Part shown: positions 43,286 to 52,196 of the stretch, in pieces
Position numbering within the stretch: the first letter of the stretch is position 1
How the letters are laid out: each line of letters begins with the position of its first letter
NCBI RefSeq assembly: GCF_036347055.1
Contig: NZ_CP108882.1
Span: forward strand, 5,436,501 to 5,500,500
Origin: Streptomyces sp. NBC_00820
GTDB lineage: Bacteria > Actinomycetota > Actinomycetes > Streptomycetales > Streptomycetaceae
Reading direction: 5' to 3'
Length of the DNA: 64,000 bases
The notes under the pieces: model-generated
What the model was told of the DNA's origin: nothing
Databases searched by the model: none
Seen by the model: the letters and a program-made list of their open reading frames with translations, nothing else
Made by a program: the position numbers and the translations under genes

Positions 43286-43432
43286 CGAGCCCCATTTCGC
43301 CGGTCCACGGCCACGCCCCCGCCTCGCGCATTCGCCCGCACCCCCGCAGGCGAATCGTAAGGAAGGCGGTGTGCCCGGGACCGGCGTTTTTGGTCGCCCG
43401 CCAGCCCTCACCCGCAGTACAGGAGCCGAAAG

Positions 43433-44509
43433 ATGTTCGAGGCCGTCGAGGAACTCGTCGCCGAGCACGCCGACCTGGAGACGAAGCTCGCCGATCCGTC
43501 GGTTCACGCCGACCAGGCGAACGCGCGCAAGCTGAACAAGCGCTACGCCGAGCTGACCCCCATCGTCGCCACGTTCCGCTCCTGGAAGCAGACGGGTGAC
43601 GACATCGAGACCGCGCGCGAGCTGGCGGCCGACGACCCGGACTTCGCCGCCGAGGTCAAGGTGCTGGACAAGCAGCGCGAGCAACTCACCGAGAAGCTTC
43701 GCCTGCTGCTCGTCCCGCGCGACCCGAGCGACGACAAGGACGTCATCCTGGAGATCAAGGCGGGCGCCGGCGGCGACGAGTCCGCCCTGTTCGCCGGTGA
43801 CCTCCTGCGCATGTACCTGCGCTACGCCGAGCGCGTCGGCTGGAAGACCGAGATCATCGACGCCACCGAGTCCGAGCTGGGCGGCTACAAGGACGTCCAG
43901 GTCGCCGTGAAGACCAAGGGCGGCCAGGGCGCCACCGAGCCCGGCCAGGGCGTGTGGGCCCGGCTGAAGTACGAGGGCGGTGTGCACCGCGTGCAGCGCG
44001 TGCCCTCGACCGAGTCGCAGGGCCGCATCCACACCTCCGCGGCCGGTGTGCTCGTCACGCCCGAGGCCGAGGAGGTCGACGTCGAGATCCACGCGAACGA
44101 CCTGCGTATCGACGTGTACCGCTCCTCGGGCCCCGGCGGCCAGTCCGTCAACACCACCGACTCCGCCGTGCGCATCACGCACCTGCCCACCGGTGTCGTG
44201 GCCTCCTGCCAGAACGAGAAGAGCCAGCTCCAGAACAAGGAGCAGGCCATGCGTATCCTGCGCTCCCGGCTGCTCGCCGCGGCGCAGGAGAAGGCCGAGG
44301 CCGAGGCCGCCGACGCCCGCCGCAGCCAGGTCCGCACGGTCGACCGATCCGAGAAGATCCGGACGTACAACTTCCCGGAGAACCGCCTCTCGGACCATCG
44401 TGTCGGTTTCAAGGCGTACAACCTCGACCAGGTTCTGGACGGCGACCTCGACGCGGTGATCCAGGCCTGCGTCGACGCCGACTCGGCCGCGAAGCTCGCG
44501 GCCGCGTAG
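43433..44509 (+). CDS. prfA: peptide chain release factor 1
   Basis: This 358-residue RF1 recognises UAG and UAA. The anticodon-like tripeptide PST occurs in [16 protein letters not shown]. The GGQ motif that triggers hydrolysis is in [20 protein letters not shown]. Length and termini are normal. GGAG lies near the ATG (GTACAGGAGCCGAAAG). The next gene, prmC, methylates the Gln of this GGQ motif. A hairpin separates the two genes. Confidence 0.98.
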   Translation: MFEAVEELVAEHADLETKLADPSVHADQANARKLNKRYAELTPIVATFRSWKQTGDDIETARELAADDPDFAAEVKVLDKQREQLTEKLRLLLVPRDPSDDKDVILEIKAGAGGDESALFAGDLLRMYLRYAERVGWKTEIIDATESELGGYKDVQVAVKTKGGQGATEPGQGVWARLKYEGGVHRVQRVPSTESQGRIHTSAAGVLVTPEAEEVDVEIHANDLRIDVYRSSGPGGQSVNTTDSAVRITHLPTGVVASCQNEKSQLQNKEQAMRILRSRLLAAAQEKAEAEAADARRSQVRTVDRSEKIRTYNFPENRLSDHRVGFKAYNLDQVLDGDLDAVIQACVDADSAAKLAAA

Positions 44510-44516
44510 GACACCG

Positions 44517-44546
44517 GGCCCCCTGCCGTCCAGGGCAGGGGGCCTT
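44517..44546. terminator. hairpin between prfA and prmC
   Basis: Arms GGCCCCCTGCC and GGCAGGGGGCC enclose a 6-nt loop, followed by TT. It lies 7 bp after the prfA stop codon and could be an attenuator or partial terminator before prmC. Confidence 0.75.
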
Positions 44547-44607
44547 ACGCAGGGCGGCGCGTGAGCGCAAGGCATGTACGACGAAGCACGAGGACCGGAG
44601 GACGAGC

Positions 44608-45489
44608 GTGCAGCAAGACTTCGGGGGGCGACCCCCAAGCCCCCGCAGCGTGCTGCTCGCGGAGGTGGCCCAGGCCACCCAGCGGCTGGCCGACGCCGGC
44701 GTGCCCTCGCCGCGCAACGACGCGGAGGAGCTCGCCGCGTTCGTGCACGGCGTGAAGCGCGGCCAGCTGCACGCGGTGAAGGACGCCGACTTCGACGCCC
44801 GGTACTGGGAGGTCATCGCCCGCCGCGAGCAGCGTGAGCCGCTCCAGCACATCACCGGGCGCGCGTACTTCCGCTACCTGGAGCTCCAGGTCGGCCCGGG
44901 TGTCTTCGTGCCCCGGCCGGAGACCGAGTCGGTGGTCGGCTGGGCCATAGACGCCGTACGGGCCATGGACGTGGTCGAGCCCTGCATCGTCGACCTGTGC
45001 ACCGGCTCCGGCGCCATCGCCCTCGCCCTCGCCCAGGAGGTGCCGCGCTCCCGCGTGCACGCCGTGGAGCTGTCCGAGGACGCCCTGGTGTGGACCCGCA
45101 AGAACGTGGCGGGGTCCAGGGTCGACCTGCGTCAGGGCAATGCCCTGGAGGCCTTCCCCGACCTCGACGGCCAGGTCGACCTGGTCGTCTCCAATCCGCC
45201 GTACATCCCGCTCACCGAGTGGGAGTACGTCGCCCCGGAGGCCCGCGACTACGACCCGGAGCTGGCGCTGTTCTCCGGCGAGGACGGCCTGGACCTCATC
45301 CGGGGCATCGAGCGCACCGCGCACCGGCTGCTGCGCCCCGGCGGTGTCGTCGTCATCGAGCACGCCGACACCCAGGGCGGACAGGTGCCGTGGATCTTCA
45401 CCGAGGAGCGGGGCTGGGCCGACGCGGCCGATCACCCCGACCTCAACAACCGTCCGCGCTTCGCGACCGCCCGCAAGGCGATGCCGTGA
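44608..45489 (+). CDS. prmC: release factor glutamine methyltransferase
   Basis: This 293-residue SAM-dependent N5-glutamine methyltransferase acts on release factors. GTG at 44608 follows GGAGG by 6 nt. It has an N-terminal helical domain, then HITGRAYFRYLELQVGPGVF, VPRPETE, the SAM motif VDLCTGSGAIALALA and the catalytic NPPY in VVSNPPYIPL. It lies directly downstream of its substrate gene prfA. The stop codon overlaps a possible 17-codon ORF, followed by a threonylcarbamoyl-AMP synthase gene. Confidence 0.97.
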   Translation: MQQDFGGRPPSPRSVLLAEVAQATQRLADAGVPSPRNDAEELAAFVHGVKRGQLHAVKDADFDARYWEVIARREQREPLQHITGRAYFRYLELQVGPGVFVPRPETESVVGWAIDAVRAMDVVEPCIVDLCTGSGAIALALAQEVPRSRVHAVELSEDALVWTRKNVAGSRVDLRQGNALEAFPDLDGQVDLVVSNPPYIPLTEWEYVAPEARDYDPELALFSGEDGLDLIRGIERTAHRLLRPGGVVVIEHADTQGGQVPWIFTEERGWADAADHPDLNNRPRFATARKAMP

Positions 45490-45539
45490 GCACCCCCACT
45501 ACTTCCACCCCGCAGTACGTGTACGAGGAGGCCCGCTAG
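45486..45539 (+). CDS. possible 17-codon linking ORF between prmC and the Sua5-like gene
   Basis: GTG at 45486 overlaps the prmC stop as GTGA and reads STPTTSTPQYVYEEAR to TAG at 45537. The AGGAGG that serves the next gene lies inside this ORF, so its translation could couple the two genes. There is no strong ribosome site of its own. It may be only a spacer. Confidence 0.3.
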   Translation: MSTPTTSTPQYVYEEAR

Positions 45540-45541
45540 AC

Positions 45542-46189
45542 ATGGCACGGCGATACGACACCAACGACGCGACCGACCGTGTGACGGGTCTGCGCGAGGC
45601 CGCGTCGGCCGTCCGCCGGGGCGAGCTCGTGGTGCTGCCGACCGACACGGTCTACGGCATCGGTGCCGACGCGTTCTCCTCGGAGGCCGTCGCCGACCTG
45701 CTCGGTGCCAAGGGCCGGGGCCGCAACATGCCCACCCCTGTCCTCATCGGCTCCCCGAACACGCTGCACGGCCTCGTCACGGACTTCTCCGAGATGGCCT
45801 GGGAACTGGTCGACGCGTTCTGGCCCGGCGCCCTCACGCTCGTCGCGCGGCAGCAGCCGTCCCTCCAGTGGGACCTCGGCGACACCCGCGGCACGGTCGC
45901 CGTGCGCATGCCGCTGCACCCTGTCGCCATCGAGCTGCTCACCGAGGTCGGCCCCATGGCCGTCTCCTCCGCGAACCTCACCGGTCACCCCGCGCCGGAG
46001 ACCTGCGACGACGCCCAGAACATGCTCGGCGACTCCGTCTCCGTCTACCTCGACGGCGGCCGGACCCCCGGCAACGTGCCGTCGTCCATCGTGGACGTCA
46101 CCGGTGAGGTGCCCGTACTGCTGCGTGAGGGGGCGCTCTCCCCGGACGAGCTGCGGAAGGTCGTACCCGACCTCGAGGTGGCGAATTGA
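45542..46189 (+). CDS. L-threonylcarbamoyladenylate synthase (Sua5/YrdC/TsaC family)
   Basis: This 215-residue enzyme makes threonylcarbamoyl-AMP from Thr, bicarbonate and ATP for tRNA t6A modification. Family signatures are VVLPTDTVYGIGADAF, KGRGRNMPTPVLIG, WPGALTLVARQ, VAVRMPLHPVA and GPMAVSSANLTGHP. The C-terminal Sua5 domain is absent, so it is TsaC-like in length. The ATG has AGGAGG 8-9 nt upstream. It is in a run with prmC and the phosphatase-like gene. Confidence 0.95.
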   Translation: MARRYDTNDATDRVTGLREAASAVRRGELVVLPTDTVYGIGADAFSSEAVADLLGAKGRGRNMPTPVLIGSPNTLHGLVTDFSEMAWELVDAFWPGALTLVARQQPSLQWDLGDTRGTVAVRMPLHPVAIELLTEVGPMAVSSANLTGHPAPETCDDAQNMLGDSVSVYLDGGRTPGNVPSSIVDVTGEVPVLLREGALSPDELRKVVPDLEVAN

Positions 46190-46201
46190 CGGCCCGTGAA
46201 T

Positions 46202-46243
46202 CCCCCAGGCTCTCGGCTCTGTTCGAGCAGGGGGGACCCCCAT
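46202..46243. repeat. palindromic repetitive element, copy 1
   Basis: This 42-bp element begins CCCCCAGGCTCTCGG, has a TTCGAGC loop arm and ends GGGGGGACCCCCAT. Its last bases form the ATG of the next gene, and its G-run lies where a ribosome site is expected. A second copy is in the chitinase gene (60568-60606). Confidence 0.85.
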
Positions 46244-46901
46244 GCGTGGCATAGGCAATGAGGAACGCGCGGCGGAGATCACGACGACCTTCGGTTTCCC
46301 GCGCGACACCTTCCGCATCCTCCACGTCAGCACGGGCAACGTGTGCCGCTCGCCGATCACCGAGCGTCTGACCCGCCATTTCGTGGCGGAGCGGCTCGGC
46401 GTACTCGGCGGCGGGCTGATCGTGGAGAGCGCGGGCACCTGGGGCCACGAAGGCGCGCCGATGGAGGAGAACGCGGAGACCGTGCTCGCCGACTTCGGCG
46501 CGGACGCCTCCGGCTTCACCGGCCGGGAACTGCTGGACGAGCACGTCATCATGGCCGACCTCGTCCTGACCGCCACCCGCGACCACCGTGCCCAGGTCAT
46601 CTCCATGGGCCACTCGGCGGGCCTGCGCACCTTCACACTGAAGGAGTTCACCCGCCTGGTCCGGGCGATAGACCCGGCCACCCTGCCGCCCCTGGAGGAC
46701 GGTGTGGTCATGCGGGCCCGTGCGCTGGTGCGTGCGGCGGCGGCGCTGCGCGGGTGGCTGCTGGCACCGACGGCGGAGGCGGACGAGGTGTACGACCCGT
46801 ACGGGGCGCCCCTGCCGTTCTTCCGGTCGATCGGCGACGAGATACACGAGGCGCTGGACCCGGTCGTCACGGCGCTGACGGGTGTGCCCGCCCGCACGTG
46901 A
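46242..46901 (+). CDS. low-molecular-weight phosphotyrosine-phosphatase-like protein lacking the nucleophilic Cys
   Basis: This 219-residue protein has an LMW-PTP fold. The P-loop reads HVSTGNVCRSPITERL; the family is normally Cys-x-Gly-Asn-x-Cys-Arg-Ser. Here the first position, the nucleophile, is Ser30, while the second Cys (Cys35) and Arg36 are kept. DPYGAPLPFF resembles the DPxx acid loop. Catalysis by the standard mechanism is therefore not expected. It could be a pseudo-phosphatase or phospho-binding protein. The start ATG is formed by a repetitive palindrome. The 3' end is repeated downstream. It lies between the Sua5-like gene and the SHMT paralogue. Confidence 0.85.
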   Translation: MRGIGNEERAAEITTTFGFPRDTFRILHVSTGNVCRSPITERLTRHFVAERLGVLGGGLIVESAGTWGHEGAPMEENAETVLADFGADASGFTGRELLDEHVIMADLVLTATRDHRAQVISMGHSAGLRTFTLKEFTRLVRAIDPATLPPLEDGVVMRARALVRAAAALRGWLLAPTAEADEVYDPYGAPLPFFRSIGDEIHEALDPVVTALTGVPART

Positions 46902-47111
46902 GGTGCGCGTGAGGTGAGCCGGCGGACGGAGTTCGCCGCAGCGCCGCGAAGCCGGGGAGGCCCGCTGGGGCCGAGCGGTGCGAGAAGCGCGTCGAGGAGT
47001 GGACCCGGTCGTCACGGCGCTGACGGGTGTGCCCGCCCGCACGTGAGGTGCGCGCGTCGAGGAGCGGTCCCCGTGGCCACGGCGCTGACGGGTGCACCGG
47101 CGCGGGCGTAG
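46855..47111. repeat. reiterated 3' end of the PTP-like gene
   Basis: The last 47 bases of the gene plus 8 beyond the stop (46855-46909) recur exactly at 47000-47054. A diverged third copy occurs at about 47065-47111, where the stop becomes TAG. Each copy encodes the tail TALTG-P-AR with a stop. A shared GCGCGTCGAGGAG segment precedes copies two and three. The rest of the spacer to 47282 holds no supported gene. Confidence 0.9.
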
Positions 47112-47282
47112 GTCCGTGGTGCCCTTCGGGGGCGCGGGGGATCGTGCGACCAGCGACGACGAGTGCGCGGCCGAGGTCCCGCGGAGGCTGCCGGGCCCCG
47201 GTGCGGCTTTCGACGCCGGGCGTTCCCCATGACCCCGGCCTACATTGGACCTACGTCCCCCGCCGACGCCCGGGAGCCCACC

Positions 47283-48521
47283 ATGGCGGTCACCCCTACC
47301 CTCGAGACCGACGTCTTGCGGCGACAGGACCCCGAACTCGCCGAGATCCTGCTCGCAGAGCTCACGCGGCAGTCGACGACGCTCCAGCTGATCGCCGCCG
47401 AGAACTTCGCCTCGCCTGCCGTGCTGGCCGCCCTCGGCTCCCCGCTCGCCAACAAGTACGCCGAGGGCTATCCCGGCGCCCGGCACCACGGCGGCTGCGA
47501 GCTGGCCGACGTCGCCGAACGCGTCGCCGTCGACCGCGCCACGGCGCTCTTCGGCGCCGCGCACGCCAACGTGCAGTCCCACTCCGGCTCCTCGGCCGTC
47601 CTGGCCGCCTACGCCGCCCTGCTGCGGCCCGGAGACACCGTCCTGGCCCTCGGGCTGCCGTACGGCGGCCACCTCACGCACGGCTCGCCCGCGAACTTCT
47701 CCGGCCGCTGGTTCGACTTCGTCGGGTACGGCGTCGACGCCGAGACCGGGCTCATCGACCACGACCAGGTGCGCCACCTGGCCCGCGACCACCGGCCCAA
47801 GGCCATCGTGTGCGGCTCGATCGCCTACCCGCGCCACATCGACTACGCCTTCTTCCACGAGGTCGCCGACGAGGTGGGCGCGTATCTGATCGTGGCCGCC
47901 GGACATCCCATCGGCCTGGTCGCGGGGGGAGTGGCGCCGAGCCCGGTGCCGTACGCCGACGTCGTGTGTGCCACGACACACAAGGTGCTGCGCGGGCCGC
48001 GCGGCGGGATGATCCTGTGCGGGAGCGAGCTGGCCGAGCGGATCGACCGGTCCGTCTTCCCCTTCACCCAGGGCGGCGCGCAGATGAACTCCATCGCCGC
48101 CAAGGCCGTGGCGTTCGGCGAGGCGGCGACGCCGGCGTTCGGCGCGTACGCCCGTCAGGTGGTCGCCAACGCGCGCGTGCTGGCCGGTCACCTGGCCGCC
48201 GAGGGGTTCGGTGTCGTCACCGGCGGCACGGACACCCACCTGATCGTCGTCGACCCGGCCCCGCTCGGCGTGGACGGCCGCAGCGCGCGCGGCCGGCTCG
48301 CCGCCGCCGGGATCGTCCTGGACTGCTGCGCGCTGCCGCACGGGGAAGGCCGCGGTCTGCGCCTGGGGACGGCCGCGGTGACCACGCAGGGCATGGGCGA
48401 GACGGAGATGGTCCTGATCGCCGCGTTGCTCGCCGGGGTGCTGCGGGGTGATCATGATCCGGCCGGGGTGCGTGCCGAGGTGCGCGAGCTGACCGGTAGA
48501 TTTCCGCCGTATCCCGGCTGA
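47283..48521 (+). CDS. divergent serine hydroxymethyltransferase paralogue
   Basis: This 412-residue fold-type I PLP protein belongs to the SHMT family. The Schiff-base Lys (residue 234, in ATTHKVLRGPRGG) and AENFASPAV, NKYAEGYPGAR and GGHLTHGS are conserved. Two key positions differ from E. coli GlyA. The Asp that pairs with the PLP ring nitrogen (Asp200) is Ala205 in LIVAAGHPIGLV, and Tyr64/Tyr65 are His68/His69. Full SHMT activity is therefore uncertain and it may use another amino acid. ATG at 47283 has GGGAG six bases upstream. Confidence 0.88.
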   Translation: MAVTPTLETDVLRRQDPELAEILLAELTRQSTTLQLIAAENFASPAVLAALGSPLANKYAEGYPGARHHGGCELADVAERVAVDRATALFGAAHANVQSHSGSSAVLAAYAALLRPGDTVLALGLPYGGHLTHGSPANFSGRWFDFVGYGVDAETGLIDHDQVRHLARDHRPKAIVCGSIAYPRHIDYAFFHEVADEVGAYLIVAAGHPIGLVAGGVAPSPVPYADVVCATTHKVLRGPRGGMILCGSELAERIDRSVFPFTQGGAQMNSIAAKAVAFGEAATPAFGAYARQVVANARVLAGHLAAEGFGVVTGGTDTHLIVVDPAPLGVDGRSARGRLAAAGIVLDCCALPHGEGRGLRLGTAAVTTQGMGETEMVLIAALLAGVLRGDHDPAGVRAEVRELTGRFPPYPG

Positions 48522-48671
48522 GCGTGGGGGAGGCGGTTACCCGTTCACCCTGGTGAGACGTGGTGCACAGCCATACGTGCAACCATCGTCGCCAACCGGA
48601 AGTCCTCATCCGTACGCGTCCGTCGCTAGGGTGTGGGGCTGTGATGGCCAGCGAGACCTGTGGGGAAGCCC

Positions 48672-50033
48672 GTGCGTGAATACCTGCTGACGCTCTGCAT
48701 CACGGCCGCGGTGACGTATCTGCTGACAGGGCCGGTACGTAAATTCGCGATCGTTGCGGGAGCCATGCCGGAGATCCGGGCACGTGACGTGCACCGGGAA
48801 CCCACTCCGCGCCTCGGCGGGATCGCCATGTTCTTCGGCCTGTGCGCCGGACTGCTGGTCGCGGACCACCTCACGAACCTCAACGAGGTCTTCGTGAAGT
48901 CCAACGAGCCGCGCGCCCTGCTCTCCGGGGCGGCCCTGATCTGGCTGATCGGCGTCCTGGACGACAAGTTCGAGATCGACGCGCTGATCAAGCTGGGTGG
49001 CCAGATGATCGCCGCGGGCGTCATGGTCATGCAGGGTCTGACGATCCTGTGGCTGCCCGTTCCGTTCGTCGGCAACGTGGCGCTGACCCAGTGGCAGGGC
49101 ACCCTGCTGACCGTGGCGCTCGTCGTCGTCACGATCAACGCGGTGAACTTCGTGGACGGCCTGGACGGCCTCGCCGCCGGCATGGTGTGCATCGCGGCGA
49201 CGGCGTTCTTCCTGTACGCCTACCGCATCTGGACCTCGTACGGCATCGAGGCGGCCGCTCCGGCGACCCTCTTCGCGGCGATCCTGATGGGCATGTGCCT
49301 GGGCTTCCTGCCGCACAACATGCATCCGGCGCGGATCTTCATGGGTGACTCGGGCTCGATGCTCATCGGCCTGGTCCTGGCGGCCGGCGCGATCTCCATC
49401 ACCGGCCAGGTGGACCCGGACGCCCTCTCCCTGTTCACGGGTTCCGAGAAGGCGGCGGTCCACCAGACGGTGCCCGTCTACATCCCGCTGTTGCTGCCGC
49501 TGACGATCATCGCCGTACCGGCCGCCGACCTGGTCCTCGCGATCGTCCGCCGCACCTGGCGCGGCCAGTCCCCGTTCGCCGCGGACCGCGGCCACCTGCA
49601 CCACCGGCTCCTGGAGATCGGCCACTCGCACAGCCGGGCCGTGCTGATCATGTACTTCTGGGCGGCGCTGATCTCCTTCGGCGCGCTCGCCTACTCGGTC
49701 AACTCGGCGTCGATGTGGATCGTGCTCGGCGTGGTCTTCTTCAGCGCGATCGGTCTGATCCTGCTGCTCCTGCCGCGCTTCACGCCCCGTGCGCCGATGT
49801 GGGCCCAGCGGATCGTGCCGCCGCGCTACCGCAGGCGCCGCAGGACCGTCGAGGAGCCGGTGGGGGAGTCCGCCGCGCAGTCCGCCGGGGAGTGCGTCCC
49901 GGAGCCCGCCGGCGCGGCCGGTGCGGCCGCCGGGCCGGCCCGGGCGGAGGAGGCCGCGCGCACCCCCGTCACGGCCGCCGTCCCGGGCGTCAACGGAGCG
50001 ACCGCGATCGGCCCCCGTTCGCGTATGCGCTGA
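48672..50033 (+). CDS. polyprenyl-phosphate N-acetylhexosamine-1-phosphate transferase (WecA/TagO/MraY family)
   Basis: This membrane enzyme of about 453 residues has around ten hydrophobic segments. It transfers GlcNAc-1-P (or a related sugar phosphate) from the UDP-sugar to a polyprenyl phosphate to start wall glycopolymer synthesis. Diagnostic motifs are VLDDKFEI, NFVDGLDGLAAG, IFMGDSGSMLIG and RGHLHHRLLEIGHSHS. The cytoplasmic C-terminus is an Ala/Glu/Pro-rich tail. The GTG at 48672 has GGGGA upstream; GTG at 48660 would add four residues. It lies upstream of the atp operon, its usual place in actinobacteria. The nearby LCP enzyme may use its products. Confidence 0.93.
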   Translation: MREYLLTLCITAAVTYLLTGPVRKFAIVAGAMPEIRARDVHREPTPRLGGIAMFFGLCAGLLVADHLTNLNEVFVKSNEPRALLSGAALIWLIGVLDDKFEIDALIKLGGQMIAAGVMVMQGLTILWLPVPFVGNVALTQWQGTLLTVALVVVTINAVNFVDGLDGLAAGMVCIAATAFFLYAYRIWTSYGIEAAAPATLFAAILMGMCLGFLPHNMHPARIFMGDSGSMLIGLVLAAGAISITGQVDPDALSLFTGSEKAAVHQTVPVYIPLLLPLTIIAVPAADLVLAIVRRTWRGQSPFAADRGHLHHRLLEIGHSHSRAVLIMYFWAALISFGALAYSVNSASMWIVLGVVFFSAIGLILLLLPRFTPRAPMWAQRIVPPRYRRRRRTVEEPVGESAAQSAGECVPEPAGAAGAAAGPARAEEAARTPVTAAVPGVNGATAIGPRSRMR

Positions 50034-50344
50034 AGGCCCCCGGGGCTTCAAGGTAAGAATCTGACTAGAGCATTGCCATCTCGTGGGGGAGCAAAGACCC
50101 CCAATATCAGACAAGTGGGTGAGGTTTTTGCACAGACGCGCAGCTTCACTCTCATGTGTGACACCGAGCACACCAAGCAGGTAAAGACCTCATCAAATAG
50201 TTTGTGATACGGTTCACGAGAACCCCGGAGAGAGCCGAAAGGCCGTAGTGCGACGGTCTCTTGGTGTGAGATCTCGATCACTCAGCCCGGGGCTACGCTC
50301 GTCCATGACGACACCCTGCCCCCTGTGAAAGCGGAGTTGCCGCC
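50034..50344 (+). promoter_or_regulatory. AT-rich promoter region of the atp operon
   Basis: This 311-bp region between the WecA-like gene and atpI is noticeably AT-richer than the surroundings (50060-50220), with TTTTTGCACAG near 50127 and CATCAAATAGTTTGTGATAC near 50190. It must contain the operon promoter. I could not assign a definite -35/-10 pair. No ORF is supported. Confidence 0.5.
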
Positions 50345-50785
50345 ATGCCGTCCAATGACGTCCGGATCCTGACCCAGGCCGCCGTGCCCACGGTTGTCGT
50401 CGGTGCTGTTGCCACCGCCGTCAGTGGTGGTGTCGCCGGCGCCAAGGGTGCGATCGGGGCCGTCATCGCGACGCTGGTCGTGGTCGTTCTCATGGGGCTC
50501 GGTCTCTATGTGCTCCAGCGCACTGCCAAGTCTTTTCCGCAGCTGTTCCAGATGATGGGCCTGATGCTCTACGCGGCTCAGCTGCTGCTGATGGTCATCT
50601 TCATCGCCGTGTTCAAGAACACGACGCTGTTCAATCCCCGGGCCTTCGCCATCGTGATCGTGGTCGCCACGCTCACGTGGATCGCCGCGCAGACGCGTGC
50701 GCACATGAAGGCCAAGATCCTCTACGTCGATCCCGATGCCTCGTCGAAGGGCGACAAGCCCGAAAAGACAGGGCACTCGTCGTGA
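50345..50785 (+). CDS. atpI: ATP synthase protein I
   Basis: This 146-residue small membrane protein with four hydrophobic segments is encoded first in the atp operon. AtpI assists c-ring assembly or Mg transport and is not part of the final enzyme. GGAG lies 8 nt upstream of the ATG. The C-terminus is hydrophilic (KAKILYVDPDASSKG). It precedes atpB by a gap of about 225 bp without a gene. Confidence 0.88.
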   Translation: MPSNDVRILTQAAVPTVVVGAVATAVSGGVAGAKGAIGAVIATLVVVVLMGLGLYVLQRTAKSFPQLFQMMGLMLYAAQLLLMVIFIAVFKNTTLFNPRAFAIVIVVATLTWIAAQTRAHMKAKILYVDPDASSKGDKPEKTGHSS

Positions 50786-51010
50786 GAGGTAGGGCCGGGA
50801 TAAAGGCGCACGAGAGATCCTGCTATCGTCCGGTGCCAACTGCGGCATCGCGGGCGCGGGCATCCGAACTGACGCCTGTTCTATCGCGAGGCGAGATGCC
50901 CCCCAGCCGCCCCCACATCCGTTACACCAGTCCCGTGCCGAACCGCGGCCGCACGCCGCGCCGACACAACGAGGTTGCCGTACCTATGCGCCACGCTGAA
51001 GGAGCCCGCG

Positions 51011-51838
51011 GTGAGTGCTGATCCGACGCAGACGCTCGCTTTCGACACGAGCTGTCACCTGTTCGACGGGTGTGGTTTCGACACCGTCGCTCCGGGCCTG
51101 CACTCGTTCCTGTTCAAGCCCCTCTGGGGCAACGCGGACAGCAACCTGTACTTCAACAAGACGATGCTGCTGGCGCTGCTCGGTTCCATCATCGTCGTGG
51201 GCTTCTTCTGGGCCGCCTTCGCCAAGCCGAAGGTCGTCCCGGGCAAGCTCCAGATGATCGCCGAGGCCGGCTACGACTTCGTCCGGCGCGGCGTCGTCTA
51301 CGAGACCATCGGCAAGAAGGAAGGCGAGAAGTACGTACCTCTGGTCGTCTCGCTCTTCTTCTTCATCTGGATGATGAACCTGTGGTCGATCATCCCGGTC
51401 GCCCAGTTCCCGGTCACCGCGATCATCTCGTACCCCGTCGGCCTGGCCGCGATCGTCTACATCCTGTGGGTCTCGCTGACCTTCAAGCGGCACGGTTTCG
51501 TCGGCGCCTTCAAGAACTTCACCGGCTACGACAAGTCGCTCGGCCCGGTGCTCCCGCTGTCGATGACGATCGAGCTCTTCTCGAACCTGCTCGTCCGGCC
51601 CTTCACGCACGCCGTGCGACTGTTCGCGAACATGTTCGCCGGTCACACCCTGCTGCTGCTGTTCACGGTCGCCAGCTGGTACATGCTGAACGGCATCGGC
51701 ATCGCCTACTCCGGTGTCTCGTTCGTGATGGTCATCATCATGACCGCCTTCGAGCTCTTCATCCAGGCTGTCCAGGCGTACGTCTTCGTCCTCCTGACCT
51801 GCAGCTTCATCCAGGGCGCGCTCGCCGAGCACCACTGA
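51011..51838 (+). CDS. atpB: ATP synthase F0 subunit a
   Basis: This 275-residue polytopic subunit forms the proton half-channels. GTG at 51011 has AAGGAG 6 nt upstream; an earlier in-frame ATG is less likely. The essential Arg lies in SNLLVRPFTHAVRLFANMFA. The final helix region reads FELFIQAVQAYVFVLLTC. It is co-transcribed with atpE after 72 bp. Confidence 0.97.
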   Translation: MSADPTQTLAFDTSCHLFDGCGFDTVAPGLHSFLFKPLWGNADSNLYFNKTMLLALLGSIIVVGFFWAAFAKPKVVPGKLQMIAEAGYDFVRRGVVYETIGKKEGEKYVPLVVSLFFFIWMMNLWSIIPVAQFPVTAIISYPVGLAAIVYILWVSLTFKRHGFVGAFKNFTGYDKSLGPVLPLSMTIELFSNLLVRPFTHAVRLFANMFAGHTLLLLFTVASWYMLNGIGIAYSGVSFVMVIIMTAFELFIQAVQAYVFVLLTCSFIQGALAEHH

Positions 51839-52159
<321 letters not shown>

Positions 52160-52196
52160 CCCGACCGCCGCGCACCATTAGACGAAAGGCACTGAT

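Noticed and set aside
50060..50300. Specific -35/-10 assignment for the atp operon
   Set aside because: Several AT-rich hexamers are present, but none gave a convincing 16-18 bp spaced pair, so only the region is reported.
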